From assembly GCA_018695135.1 (NCBI GenBank), contig JABHOV010000052.1:1-52609 (forward strand): a stretch of 52,609 bases of DNA, written 5' to 3'. This document shows positions 35,580 to 42,629 of the stretch, one piece after another. How positions within the stretch are numbered: the stretch's first letter is position 1; each line of letters opens with the position of its first letter. The stretch is from Candidatus Melainabacteria bacterium. Lineage in GTDB: Bacteria > Cyanobacteriota > Vampirovibrionia > LMEP-6097. The position numbers and the translations under genes are program-made. The notes under the pieces were generated by a model. It was not told where the DNA came from. It saw nothing but the letters and a program-made list of their open reading frames with translations, and did not search any database.

Positions 35580-36893
35580 ATGTTTAAGAAAATTGAATTA
35601 TGGATAGTTGCTCTTCTACTTGTTCTTTTTTCAATGATCTTAATTAGCTATGCTGCTTTTTTACAACTGACGCTAACAAAAGCCCCAAGCCAATATTCGA
35701 AGCTAGAGCAAGCTGCTCTATTTATTGCAGATATCCCAAGCAACTTCAGGAAAATAATTGGCGCAAGTGCAGGCAATCCTTTGATACTTAGGACCCAAGT
35801 AAACCAGCTCAATAACTACAAGAAGGGCTACTTGCTGGTATCTGCTTTTAGTAAAAAGCACGGGACCAATATTGTCTATCTCTATGACCTGAAACGTGAA
35901 GCAAGAATTCATCAATGGCTGCCACCTATCAAACAAATCCAAGCCCAAATCAAAAACAATAAATCTGCAAGGATGGAAGCCGTCAATTTCAGAACCCTGC
36001 ATCCACTCGTGAGCAAGGATGGAACGATTGTCTTTAGCAATGGCAGAGGTCCATTGGTCAAGCTTGATGTTTGCAGTAATCTAGAATGGGTAAGTGATAG
36101 ATATTTTCATCATTCAATCGAACTCAACTCTAGAGGCAACCTTATTGTGCCGATTGTCACAGAATCTAAACAAAACTATTTTACAGAACTTGCAGGACCG
36201 GACGCCAATCCCGGTAATTTTCAAGATGATGCTTTTGCGGAAGTTTCAATGGAGAATGGCAAGGTCCTAAGTGAAACATCAATAACGAAGATTTTAATAG
36301 AAAATAAATATCACAACTTAGTTCTTCAATCACTGTCTGTGACTGATGATTTAATTCATTTAAATGATGCTGAGCCTATCAATTTCACTGATGGTTTTGT
36401 TCGGGAAGGAGACATAATGCTAAGCATGAGAAATACTTCTTCAGTGGCCTTATATCGTCCAAGCATGAGCAAGATAGTCTGGCTAAAACAGGGTCCTTGG
36501 AGACAGCAACATGATATTGATTACCAGGGGAATGGAGTCTTTACTATTTTTGGCAATGACAGTTACCAAAACCGTTCGCTAAGAGGCTACTCTATAATTT
36601 ATTCTTATGACATGAAGGCTGCTAGTGCAACTGAATTCTTAGCTTTAAAAGAACCTGCAATTTTTGCAGGAACTGAGGGTTTGCATCAAATCATCTCGGC
36701 AAATAGAATCTTCATAGAGGAAACTAACAAAGGCATAATCCATATCATGGACAGAGAAGGGCAAGACCAGTTAAGATATATAAGTAAGTTCAATAATTCA
36801 TATCATAGTGGACTACATTGGTCTAGATTTATCAATGACGAAGATTTGATTTCAAGTGTCAAAGAAGCGAAGGCAAATTCATGTCCAAATTAA
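35580..36893 (+). CDS. Arylsulfotransferase (ASST)-like membrane-anchored protein
   Basis: The 437-residue protein has one N-terminal membrane anchor (LWIVALLLVLFSMILISYAAFL) and a large external domain of beta-propeller-like strands. Features like bacterial ASST-type proteins: TIVFSNGRGPLVKLD, RYFHHSIELNSRGNLIVPIV, LIHLNDAEPINF and QQHDIDYQGNGVFTIF, where conserved His residues of the ASST family would sit. ASST enzymes move sulfate between phenolic or other acceptors outside the cytoplasm without PAPS. The assignment is by motif memory, so moderate. It overlaps the small YIGPG protein gene by 13 nt, and a PAPS-type sulfotransferase follows. The upstream leader of ~50 nt contains TTAAAAT. 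Confidence 0.62.
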   Translation: MFKKIELWIVALLLVLFSMILISYAAFLQLTLTKAPSQYSKLEQAALFIADIPSNFRKIIGASAGNPLILRTQVNQLNNYKKGYLLVSAFSKKHGTNIVYLYDLKREARIHQWLPPIKQIQAQIKNNKSARMEAVNFRTLHPLVSKDGTIVFSNGRGPLVKLDVCSNLEWVSDRYFHHSIELNSRGNLIVPIVTESKQNYFTELAGPDANPGNFQDDAFAEVSMENGKVLSETSITKILIENKYHNLVLQSLSVTDDLIHLNDAEPINFTDGFVREGDIMLSMRNTSSVALYRPSMSKIVWLKQGPWRQQHDIDYQGNGVFTIFGNDSYQNRSLRGYSIIYSYDMKAASATEFLALKEPAIFAGTEGLHQIISANRIFIEETNKGIIHIMDREGQDQLRYISKFNNSYHSGLHWSRFINDEDLISSVKEAKANSCPN

Positions 36894-37105
36894 AAATCCT
36901 AACAGTAATCATTTGCAGCATAGCGGCCCTCCCGGTTCAGGCTTATATCGGTCCTGGTATGGGCGGAGGGCTTATTACAGCAACAATAGGCGTCGTTGTC
37001 GCAATCTTGTCTTCTTTGTTAGGAATTATATACTTCCCCATCAAAAGGTTTTTTGAAAACAGAAAACGCAAGAACCAAACCAACAAAGCTAATGCAAAAC
37101 TATAG
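36881..37105 (+). CDS. Small membrane protein with YIGPG motif
   Basis: A 74-residue protein. A signal-like segment (ILTVIICSIAALPVQA) is followed directly by YIGPGMGGGLI, then a second hydrophobic stretch (TATIGVVVAILSSLLGIIYFPI) and a basic tail (RFFENRKRKNQ). Short AYIGPG proteins of this kind are, from memory, often next to polysaccharide and sulfotransferase genes, without a known function. It overlaps the genes on both sides (13-14 nt), so all three should be translated as one unit. The ORF at 36856-37056 in another frame is a shadow. Confidence 0.72.
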   Translation: MSKLKILTVIICSIAALPVQAYIGPGMGGGLITATIGVVVAILSSLLGIIYFPIKRFFENRKRKNQTNKANAKL

Positions 37106-38090
37106 CTCTATACAAAAATTCTTGCATCAAATAGTCTTAGGCAATTCTTTCTTGGCTAGATCTTTATTTGAGATGGAGAAATCTTTATTTCATAAAAAAG
37201 ATGAGATCATAAGCAATGCTGAACATGTTTTCATCACAGGTTTACCAAGATCAGGAACTACTATACTGCTCAAAGCTCTTTATGAGACAGGAGATTTTGC
37301 TTCATCAACTTATGCAGATATGCCATTTGTCTTAGCGCCAAATTTATTCAAGCAATTTTCAAGCAAATCAAACTTACAAACTAAAGAGAGAGCTCAACAA
37401 GATGGCATAGAGCTTGATTTAACTTCCCCAGAAGCTTTTGATGAGGTTTTCTTCAAGGCTTTCACACAAGATGAGTCTCACGAGGAGCTACAAGCTTTTG
37501 TCTCACTCATCTTGAAGAAATATCAAAAAAAAAGATATTTAAGCAAAAACAATCTAAATTATCAACGTATTGAATTAATCAGCTCAGTTTTCCCTAATGC
37601 AAGATTCTTAATTCCATTTAGAGAGCCATTGCAACATGCTTATTCATTACTAAAGCAACATCAGCATTTTTACAAATTACAAAAGCAAGATAGTTTTGTT
37701 TTGGAATATATGAATTTACTCGGACATCATGAGTTTGGATTAAACCATATAGCTTGGAACCCAGCCCAGCAATACACAGATCCTTTTAGTCTTAGTTACT
37801 GGCTAGAACAATGGTGTATGTTCTATCAAAACATTCTCAAAGACAAGTCAAAACAATCAAGCCTCGTTTCTTATTCAAGGCTATGTGAAAGCCAAGAATA
37901 TAGACAAGCCTTGGTCACAGAACTAAAACTAACAGAGTTGACAACCGTCTTCAAGCTTGCACAAGCAGATATTCAAGAAGACTATGACAGAGATCTGTAT
38001 GATAAGTCTAACGAGATTTATCAAATCCTCAATTTGAGTAGTACGTGTAAAAGTTTAGGTGACCTAAGTCCCTACAAAGTACAATCATGA
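37092..38090 (+). CDS. Sulfotransferase family protein (PAPS-dependent)
   Basis: A ~332-residue cytosolic enzyme. The PAPS 5'-phosphosulfate loop is VFITGLPRSGTTILLKALYE; the 3'-phosphate-binding part fits RIELISSVFPNARFLIPFREPLQHAYSLLKQH. HHEFGLNHIAWNP and a catalytic-range FSLSYWLEQWCMFYQN follow, as in the Sulfotransfer_3-type family. The start was moved from a TTG at 37053 to ATG 37092, which overlaps the YIGPG gene by 14 nt. The last ~15 codons (CKSLGDLSPYKVQS) are the left arm of a ~200-bp inverted-repeat element, so the native C-terminus may have been replaced. Confidence 0.8.
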   Translation: MQNYSSIQKFLHQIVLGNSFLARSLFEMEKSLFHKKDEIISNAEHVFITGLPRSGTTILLKALYETGDFASSTYADMPFVLAPNLFKQFSSKSNLQTKERAQQDGIELDLTSPEAFDEVFFKAFTQDESHEELQAFVSLILKKYQKKRYLSKNNLNYQRIELISSVFPNARFLIPFREPLQHAYSLLKQHQHFYKLQKQDSFVLEYMNLLGHHEFGLNHIAWNPAQQYTDPFSLSYWLEQWCMFYQNILKDKSKQSSLVSYSRLCESQEYRQALVTELKLTELTTVFKLAQADIQEDYDRDLYDKSNEIYQILNLSSTCKSLGDLSPYKVQS

Positions 38091-38241
38091 AAATATCGCT
38101 CACCCACTCTCTGTTACTGCATCAGTTTTTTCGAGTAATCACAGTCTGAAGCGCTATGTGAGGATCGATGACTGTAAACAGTCCTCACAAATATTTTCAG
38201 ATTGCACTTTGTAGGGACTTAGGTCACCTAAACTTTTACAC
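38045..38241. repeat. Inverted-repeat (MITE-like) element at the sulfotransferase 3' end
   Basis: A 37-nt arm starting GTGTAAAAGTTTAGGTGACC at 38045 returns exactly inverted, ending at 38241 (...CCTAAACTTTTACAC); with a few mismatches the arms extend to about 50 nt (ATGAAAATAT/ATATTTTC). The ~95-nt core holds another hairpin (GTGAGGA...TCCTCAC, inner GACTGT/ACAGTC). No target duplication is evident. The left arm is coding, the right arm ends 37 nt before recJ. Confidence 0.8.
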
Positions 38242-38265
38242 ACAACTTACAACACGCCAATGTAA

Positions 38266-38271
38266 TATACT
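38266..38271 (+). promoter_or_regulatory. -10 box for recJ, leaderless type
   Basis: TATACT ends 6 nt before ATG 38278, immediately downstream of the inverted-repeat element. Confidence 0.5.
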
Positions 38272-38277
38272 AATACT

Positions 38278-40116
38278 ATGTCCCAATGGTCAATCCATTC
38301 CAAAAACAAAATCGGTCCAGAGCTACTAGAATTAGCGAAGGGAGATAGTTTAATTGCACGTATTTTACTCAATCGTGGAGTCAATACTATTGAAGCTGCT
38401 CGTTACTACCTTGACACCAAAAACATCCAAGCTTCTAGCCCACTTGAAATACCAGAAATGGATGTCGCTTATACCAGAATCAACAAAGCAATAGAACAGA
38501 AAGAAAGAATCTTGATCTACGGAGACTATGATGTTGATGGCACCAGCTCAGTGGCGCTACTTTATAGAGCATTTGCAATGATTGGAGTTCATGTCGATTA
38601 CTATATTCCTGACCGTCACTCCGAGGGTTACGGCATCAACAAAGAAGCTATCAAAAAAATCAAAGAAGAACATCAAGCGGCGCTAATGATCTCCTGTGAT
38701 TGTGGCATTAGTAATTATGATGAAGTAGAATATGGACAAAGTATTGGTTTGGATATTATAGTCACTGACCATCATTCAATACCAGACAACCCACCTCCAG
38801 GGATTGCCAACTGCAACCCAAAGACCTTGCCTGAAGAGCATCCCTTGCATTTTTTGCCAGGAGTAGGAGTTGCCTACAAACTAGCCGAACTCATCTTAAG
38901 TCATCATTTAAATAAAGAGATGGCAGTAACTTACACCCAATCACTTCTTGACCTTGTAGCACTCGGCATGATTGCTGATCTGGCACCATTACGCGCAGAA
39001 AATAGATACCTGACAGTGCTTGGCTTAGAGGTATTAGCCAAAACCAAAAAACCAGGTTTGCAAGAGCTACTCAAAATCAGTAGCAGAGGAGCTGACACAG
39101 AATCAATTGGTTTTGGGCTGGCACCAAGAATTAATGCAGCAGGTAGATTAGCTGACGCCACTAGAGCGGTCAGACTCATGATTACAGAAGACAGAGATGA
39201 AGCGATTGAGCTTTGCCGTGACCTTGATGATGAAAATAAAAACAGACAAGAACTTTGTAATGAGATTCAAGAAGATGCCCTCAGTATCATTGATCAAGAT
39301 AGAGCGATGCTTGAGGATAATGTAATCGTACTAGCCAAAGAGGGTTGGCATCACGGAGTAATTGGCATTGTAGCTAGTCGCATGCTCGACAAGTTCCACT
39401 TGCCAGTTTTTATTATGGCGCTTGATGGTGACAAAGCCAGAGGTTCAGTACGTTGCATAGCTATTGATGATTTAGATATTTATCAAGAGATGAAAGCTAT
39501 TCAAAAAAAGCATAATTTATTCCTTGGCTATGGCGGGCACAAAATGGCAGCTGGATTTAGTGTCAAAGCTCAAGACACTAATGAACTTTGCCTTGCCATT
39601 AGAGATCACTTCAGACTCAAGCTCGATGGACGCAACCTTGAAAAACAAATCAAGATTGATACAGCCCTCAGGCTCAAAGAACTCAGCAGCTCACTAATCA
39701 CTCGCCTTGAGAAGCTAGCACCTTATGGTATGGAGCATAGGCAGGCATTGTTTATCTCTGGTCCACTCAAAATTGAAGCGACAAGAATGCTCGGCAAAGA
39801 TGGCAAGCATATCAAGTTGTTTTTGTCTGAAGGAGATAGTCGCAAAAAATATGAAGCAGTACTCTGGAATAGAGCAGAAGAACTAAGCCAAGAATTTCAA
39901 GCTGGCTCAGCGATCACCATTGCATATACACCGCGCATAAATGAATTCATGGGCGACAAAATAATGCAACTAGATATCAAAGACTGGAAACATCCAAGTG
40001 ATGTTGCTGATGAATTTTTTGAGAGATTTAAGGACACGCTGAAAAACGAAGTTTTTCTAGTCGGGTCCATGAAAAAAGGTTCTAACATGGCGGAGCATGG
40101 CCCAGATAAGGGTTGA
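38278..40116 (+). CDS. recJ: Single-stranded-DNA-specific exonuclease RecJ
   Basis: 5'-3' ssDNA exonuclease for recombination and mismatch repair. DHH-family motifs in order: YGDYDVDGTSSVALL (motif I), SCDCGISNYDEV, VTDHHSIPDNPP (the DHH motif), GLGMIADLAP-like LVALGMIADLAPL, LAPRINAAGRL, and the DHHA1 end with GYGGHKMAAGFSV. The last third is the OB-fold/C-terminal region. 612 residues, slightly longer than average, with a polar tail (KNEVFLVGSMKKGSNMAEHG). fabD follows after ~50 bases with its own -10. Confidence 0.95.
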   Translation: MSQWSIHSKNKIGPELLELAKGDSLIARILLNRGVNTIEAARYYLDTKNIQASSPLEIPEMDVAYTRINKAIEQKERILIYGDYDVDGTSSVALLYRAFAMIGVHVDYYIPDRHSEGYGINKEAIKKIKEEHQAALMISCDCGISNYDEVEYGQSIGLDIIVTDHHSIPDNPPPGIANCNPKTLPEEHPLHFLPGVGVAYKLAELILSHHLNKEMAVTYTQSLLDLVALGMIADLAPLRAENRYLTVLGLEVLAKTKKPGLQELLKISSRGADTESIGFGLAPRINAAGRLADATRAVRLMITEDRDEAIELCRDLDDENKNRQELCNEIQEDALSIIDQDRAMLEDNVIVLAKEGWHHGVIGIVASRMLDKFHLPVFIMALDGDKARGSVRCIAIDDLDIYQEMKAIQKKHNLFLGYGGHKMAAGFSVKAQDTNELCLAIRDHFRLKLDGRNLEKQIKIDTALRLKELSSSLITRLEKLAPYGMEHRQALFISGPLKIEATRMLGKDGKHIKLFLSEGDSRKKYEAVLWNRAEELSQEFQAGSAITIAYTPRINEFMGDKIMQLDIKDWKHPSDVADEFFERFKDTLKNEVFLVGSMKKGSNMAEHGPDKG

Positions 40117-40149
40117 GACTTTGCATTTTCCAGTGCATCCTTAGCATGC

Positions 40150-40155
40150 TACAAT
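40150..40155 (+). promoter_or_regulatory. Extended -10 box for fabD, short leader
   Basis: TGcTACAAT ends 10 nt before ATG 40166, leaving a leader of about 3-4 nt. Confidence 0.5.
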
Positions 40156-40165
40156 CTTCTGCGTT

Positions 40166-41116
40166 ATGACTAAATATTCAATCGTATTTCCAGGACAAGG
40201 CGCTCAATCAATAGGCATGGGGCAAGAAAGCTACCAAGCCAATGCACAAATCCAAGAGATCTACTCTAAGGCAGATGAATTATTTGGCTCAAGTCCTTCA
40301 ATCTCTCAAGTGAGTTTTAATGGACCAGAAGAAACACTCGCTAAAACACTTTATACTCAACCAGCAATCTTGACACTTAGTATCGCACTTGCCGCTCAAG
40401 TCAAAGCAGCAATTCAAGCTGGCAAAATAGCCAAACCAGAATTTGTAGCTGGTCATAGCCTTGGAGAATTCTCTGCGCTGTATATGGCAGATGTTTTGAG
40501 CCTGGATGATGTACTCAAATTAGTTATCAAAAGAGCAGAATTAATGGAAGCTGCTCCAGCCGGTGCAATGTCAGCAATCATTGGTATGGACGAAAATACT
40601 TTAAATCAAATCATAGACAATATCGAAGGAGCTTCAGTTGCCAATTACAACTCTGCTGAGCAAATAGTTGCAACCGGTACTAAGGAAGCAATGATAGAAC
40701 TTGGCAAACAAGTTGAGGACTATGCTGCAACAAACTCAATCAAAGCAAGGGTTATAGCATTAAACGTTGGCGGCGCCTTTCATTCACCACTAATGCAAGC
40801 AGCTTCTGCTGAGTTCTCAAACTTGATTGACGCCTGTAATTTTAAAGATGCATCAATTCCAGTAATTCAAAACATAAACGCCCAAGCTACAATAAATGCT
40901 AATGACATCAAAACCAATCTCAAACAACAAATGACTGGTTCAGTACAATGGACTAAGACCTGTGCTGATTTAATTAGTAAGAATGATGAGATTTGGGAAA
41001 TTGGACCAGGCAAAGTCTTAGCTGGTTTAGTCAAAAAACAAGAGCGCAGATTTCCTGTTAAGAATATCTCTTCAATCACTGATTTAGATTCAGTTTTGAA
41101 CCCTGTCGTTAACTAA
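40166..41116 (+). CDS. fabD: Malonyl-CoA:ACP transacylase
   Basis: Loads malonyl onto ACP for fatty acid synthesis. FPGQGAQSIGMG at the N-terminus, the nucleophile in GHSLGEFSA (Ser about 93), a conserved Arg in KRAELMEAAPAGAMSAIIG, the catalytic His in GGAFHSPLM, and EIGPGKVLAGL near the C-terminus. The 316 residues are normal. No other fab genes are adjacent, which is unusual, as fabD often sits with fabH/fabG/acpP. Confidence 0.96.
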   Translation: MTKYSIVFPGQGAQSIGMGQESYQANAQIQEIYSKADELFGSSPSISQVSFNGPEETLAKTLYTQPAILTLSIALAAQVKAAIQAGKIAKPEFVAGHSLGEFSALYMADVLSLDDVLKLVIKRAELMEAAPAGAMSAIIGMDENTLNQIIDNIEGASVANYNSAEQIVATGTKEAMIELGKQVEDYAATNSIKARVIALNVGGAFHSPLMQAASAEFSNLIDACNFKDASIPVIQNINAQATINANDIKTNLKQQMTGSVQWTKTCADLISKNDEIWEIGPGKVLAGLVKKQERRFPVKNISSITDLDSVLNPVVN

Positions 41117-41179
41117 ATTTAATCATGGCAAGACATAGTGGATGCACTGTATAGAGCAATTCTGCGAACAAAGATTTGT

Positions 41180-41185
41180 CATAAT
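41180..41185 (+). promoter_or_regulatory. Extended -10-like box for the 84-aa membrane protein
   Basis: TGtCATAAT ends 7 nt before ATG 41193; this spacing favours that Met over the track start at 41142. Confidence 0.4.
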
Positions 41186-41192
41186 TGCACTA

Positions 41193-41444
41193 ATGACTCC
41201 AAAGTGGCACAACTTTGATAAACATAGAGCCGAAGTTTGTAAACAAACAGGCTATATCTTATGCACACCCTTTTGTATTATGTCATTGCAGTTGATCCTA
41301 AACAATTTTCTAATCGACAAAGATCTAAGATTTGGTTTCACTATTGCTTCAATACTTGGGCTCTTGGGATTTTTGCTAGTTGTGAAATCGATAAAAATAA
41401 TGTACTATCTAGACAGGAGTATTGCTTATGACACTATTAACTGA
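41193..41444 (+). CDS. Small two-helix membrane protein, unknown
   Basis: Using the internal Met at 41193, the protein has ~83 residues. A polar N-terminus (TPKWHNFDKHRAEVCKQTG) precedes helix one (YILCTPFCIMSLQLILNNFLI) and helix two (FGFTIASILGLLGFLLVVKSIKIMYYL). Charge placement suggests both termini are on the same side. Not recognised. The gene overlaps the next small membrane ORF by 17 nt, so the two are probably coexpressed, with rbgA after them. Confidence 0.55.
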   Translation: MTPKWHNFDKHRAEVCKQTGYILCTPFCIMSLQLILNNFLIDKDLRFGFTIASILGLLGFLLVVKSIKIMYYLDRSIAYDTIN

Positions 41445-41592
41445 CGGTCAATGGCTTGGCTTATTGATTCTTGCAATTTTCACAGCAGTGGCTTTCTATT
41501 TATCTTATTATATCGGAGCAGAGCTTGATCCTGATTGTGAGATAATGAGAAAAAGATTTGGAAGAAGAAGAACCACAAAAGAAACTCAATAA
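41428..41592 (+). CDS. 54-residue single-helix membrane protein, unknown
   Basis: Not in the ORF track. ATG is preceded by GGAG with eight-base spacing. The protein reads MTLLTDGQWLGLLILAIFTA..., one membrane helix (WLGLLILAIFTAVAFYLSYYIG), then an acidic stretch (AELDPDCE) and a basic tail (MRKRFGRRRTTKE). It overlaps the 84-aa gene upstream by 17 nt and rbgA downstream by 35 nt. The SD, overlaps and plausible topology support it as real. An AtpZ- or SecE-like small helper role is possible but only a guess. Confidence 0.55.
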   Translation: MTLLTDGQWLGLLILAIFTAVAFYLSYYIGAELDPDCEIMRKRFGRRRTTKETQ

Positions 41593-42367
41593 ATTCAATT
41601 GGTACCCCGGGCATATCGCCAAAGCGGAACGTCAATTAAAAGAGAAACTCAAAGTTATAGATCTAGTAATTGAGCTACTAGATGCTCGCATCCCTGAAGC
41701 TAGTAGACACAAAGATCTCAAAGAATGGGCAAACAACAAGCCAGTCATAACAGTAATCAACAAAGCTGATCTCGCTCCTCCCAATGATAATTACATTTCA
41801 ATTAATTCAAAAGACAAAGCCACACTCAAACAACTAATCCACGAAATCGAAAAAGCATCCAAGCCAATTCTTGACAAATATCTCAAACATGGGGTTATAG
41901 GCAGAGCAACCAAAGTAATGGTGGTCGGTTACCCCAATGTCGGTAAGTCATCATTAATCAACGCCCTTACCAAAAACAAAAAGAAAGCCAAAGTAGCAGA
42001 CAAAGCTGGAGTCACCAGGCAGCAACAATGGATAGACACCAAGTCCAAACTCAATATCAAACTCTTAGATACTCCAGGGATAATTCCAGCCAAGTTTTAT
42101 TCTGAAGACCAAGCGCTCAAATTAGCACTCTGCAATTGTCTTGGCGATAAGGCTTTTGATCATGTACTAGTAGCCAAAGAGGGTATGTATTTGCTAGAAG
42201 AGCACGTCACTAAGTTCTACAAAATAGAGCTTGGAGATGATCCTCTTAGTGCACTGGCTGTTTGCAAGAGTATGATTCGTAATGGTCAACCAGACGCTGA
42301 AAGAGCTGCTGGTTTATTCCTTCAGGATTTCAGAGAGGGTAAGCTGGGCAAAATCAGTCTAGACTAA
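41558..42367 (+). CDS. rbgA: Ribosome biogenesis GTPase (RbgA/YlqF)
   Basis: Circularly permuted GTPase needed for late 50S assembly. The N-terminal WYPGHIAKAERQLKEKL is diagnostic. G-motifs are in permuted order: G4 INKADL (about 70), G1 VGYPNVGKSSLINAL (about 125), G2 region KAGVTRQQQW, G3 DTPGII. The C-terminal helical domain ends FLQDFREGKLGKISLD. The 269 residues are normal. The start is a TTG inside the end of the 54-aa ORF, since no ATG or GTG fits before the conserved motif; coupling to the upstream gene may compensate. Confidence 0.92.
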   Translation: MEEEEPQKKLNKFNWYPGHIAKAERQLKEKLKVIDLVIELLDARIPEASRHKDLKEWANNKPVITVINKADLAPPNDNYISINSKDKATLKQLIHEIEKASKPILDKYLKHGVIGRATKVMVVGYPNVGKSSLINALTKNKKKAKVADKAGVTRQQQWIDTKSKLNIKLLDTPGIIPAKFYSEDQALKLALCNCLGDKAFDHVLVAKEGMYLLEEHVTKFYKIELGDDPLSALAVCKSMIRNGQPDAERAAGLFLQDFREGKLGKISLD

Positions 42368-42389
42368 AGCTTAAAATAGCCAAATATGC

Positions 42390-42395
42390 TATATT
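42390..42395 (+). promoter_or_regulatory. Extended -10 box for secG, short leader
   Basis: TGcTATATT ends 9 nt before ATG 42405; leader about 2-3 nt at most, no SD. Confidence 0.5.
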
Positions 42396-42404
42396 GAACT
42401 TGTT

Positions 42405-42629
42405 ATGTCAACAATCATTTTTGCAATACAAATTCTTTCAGGTCTATTTACAGTATTTTTTGTACTCATCAAGGACCCTAAATCTGAAGGTCTTGGAGCA
42501 ATTGGATCATCAGCTAGTAGCTTCAAAGGAGTTAAAACTAGTGCTGATGAGCAGCTTGACAATATGACTTGGATATTTGTTGCAGTATTTTTATTTAGTT
42601 CAGCTCTATTAGGTTTTAAGCTAGTATAA
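42405..42629 (+). CDS. secG: Preprotein translocase subunit SecG
   Basis: A 74-residue protein with two helices (IIFAIQILSGLFTVFFVLI and NMTWIFVAVFLFSSALLGFKLV) around the family's central loop: LIKDPKSEGLGAIGSSASSFKG, like the 'vLlQ..kg.Gl...fgg....' pattern. SecG stimulates SecYE-SecA export. The C-terminus overlaps the convergent folC gene by nine bases. Confidence 0.88.
   Translation: MSTIIFAIQILSGLFTVFFVLIKDPKSEGLGAIGSSASSFKGVKTSADEQLDNMTWIFVAVFLFSSALLGFKLV

Noticed and set aside
36856-37056. 66-aa ORF overlapping the YIGPG protein in another frame
   Set aside because: The 74-aa frame has signal peptide, motif and membrane helix; this one has none.
28158-38241. Glycan island as a complete integrative element bounded by the tRNA
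   Set aside because: No integrase, no direct repeat of the tRNA 3' end at the other side, and base composition looks like its neighbours; only the inverted T-arm copy hints at it.
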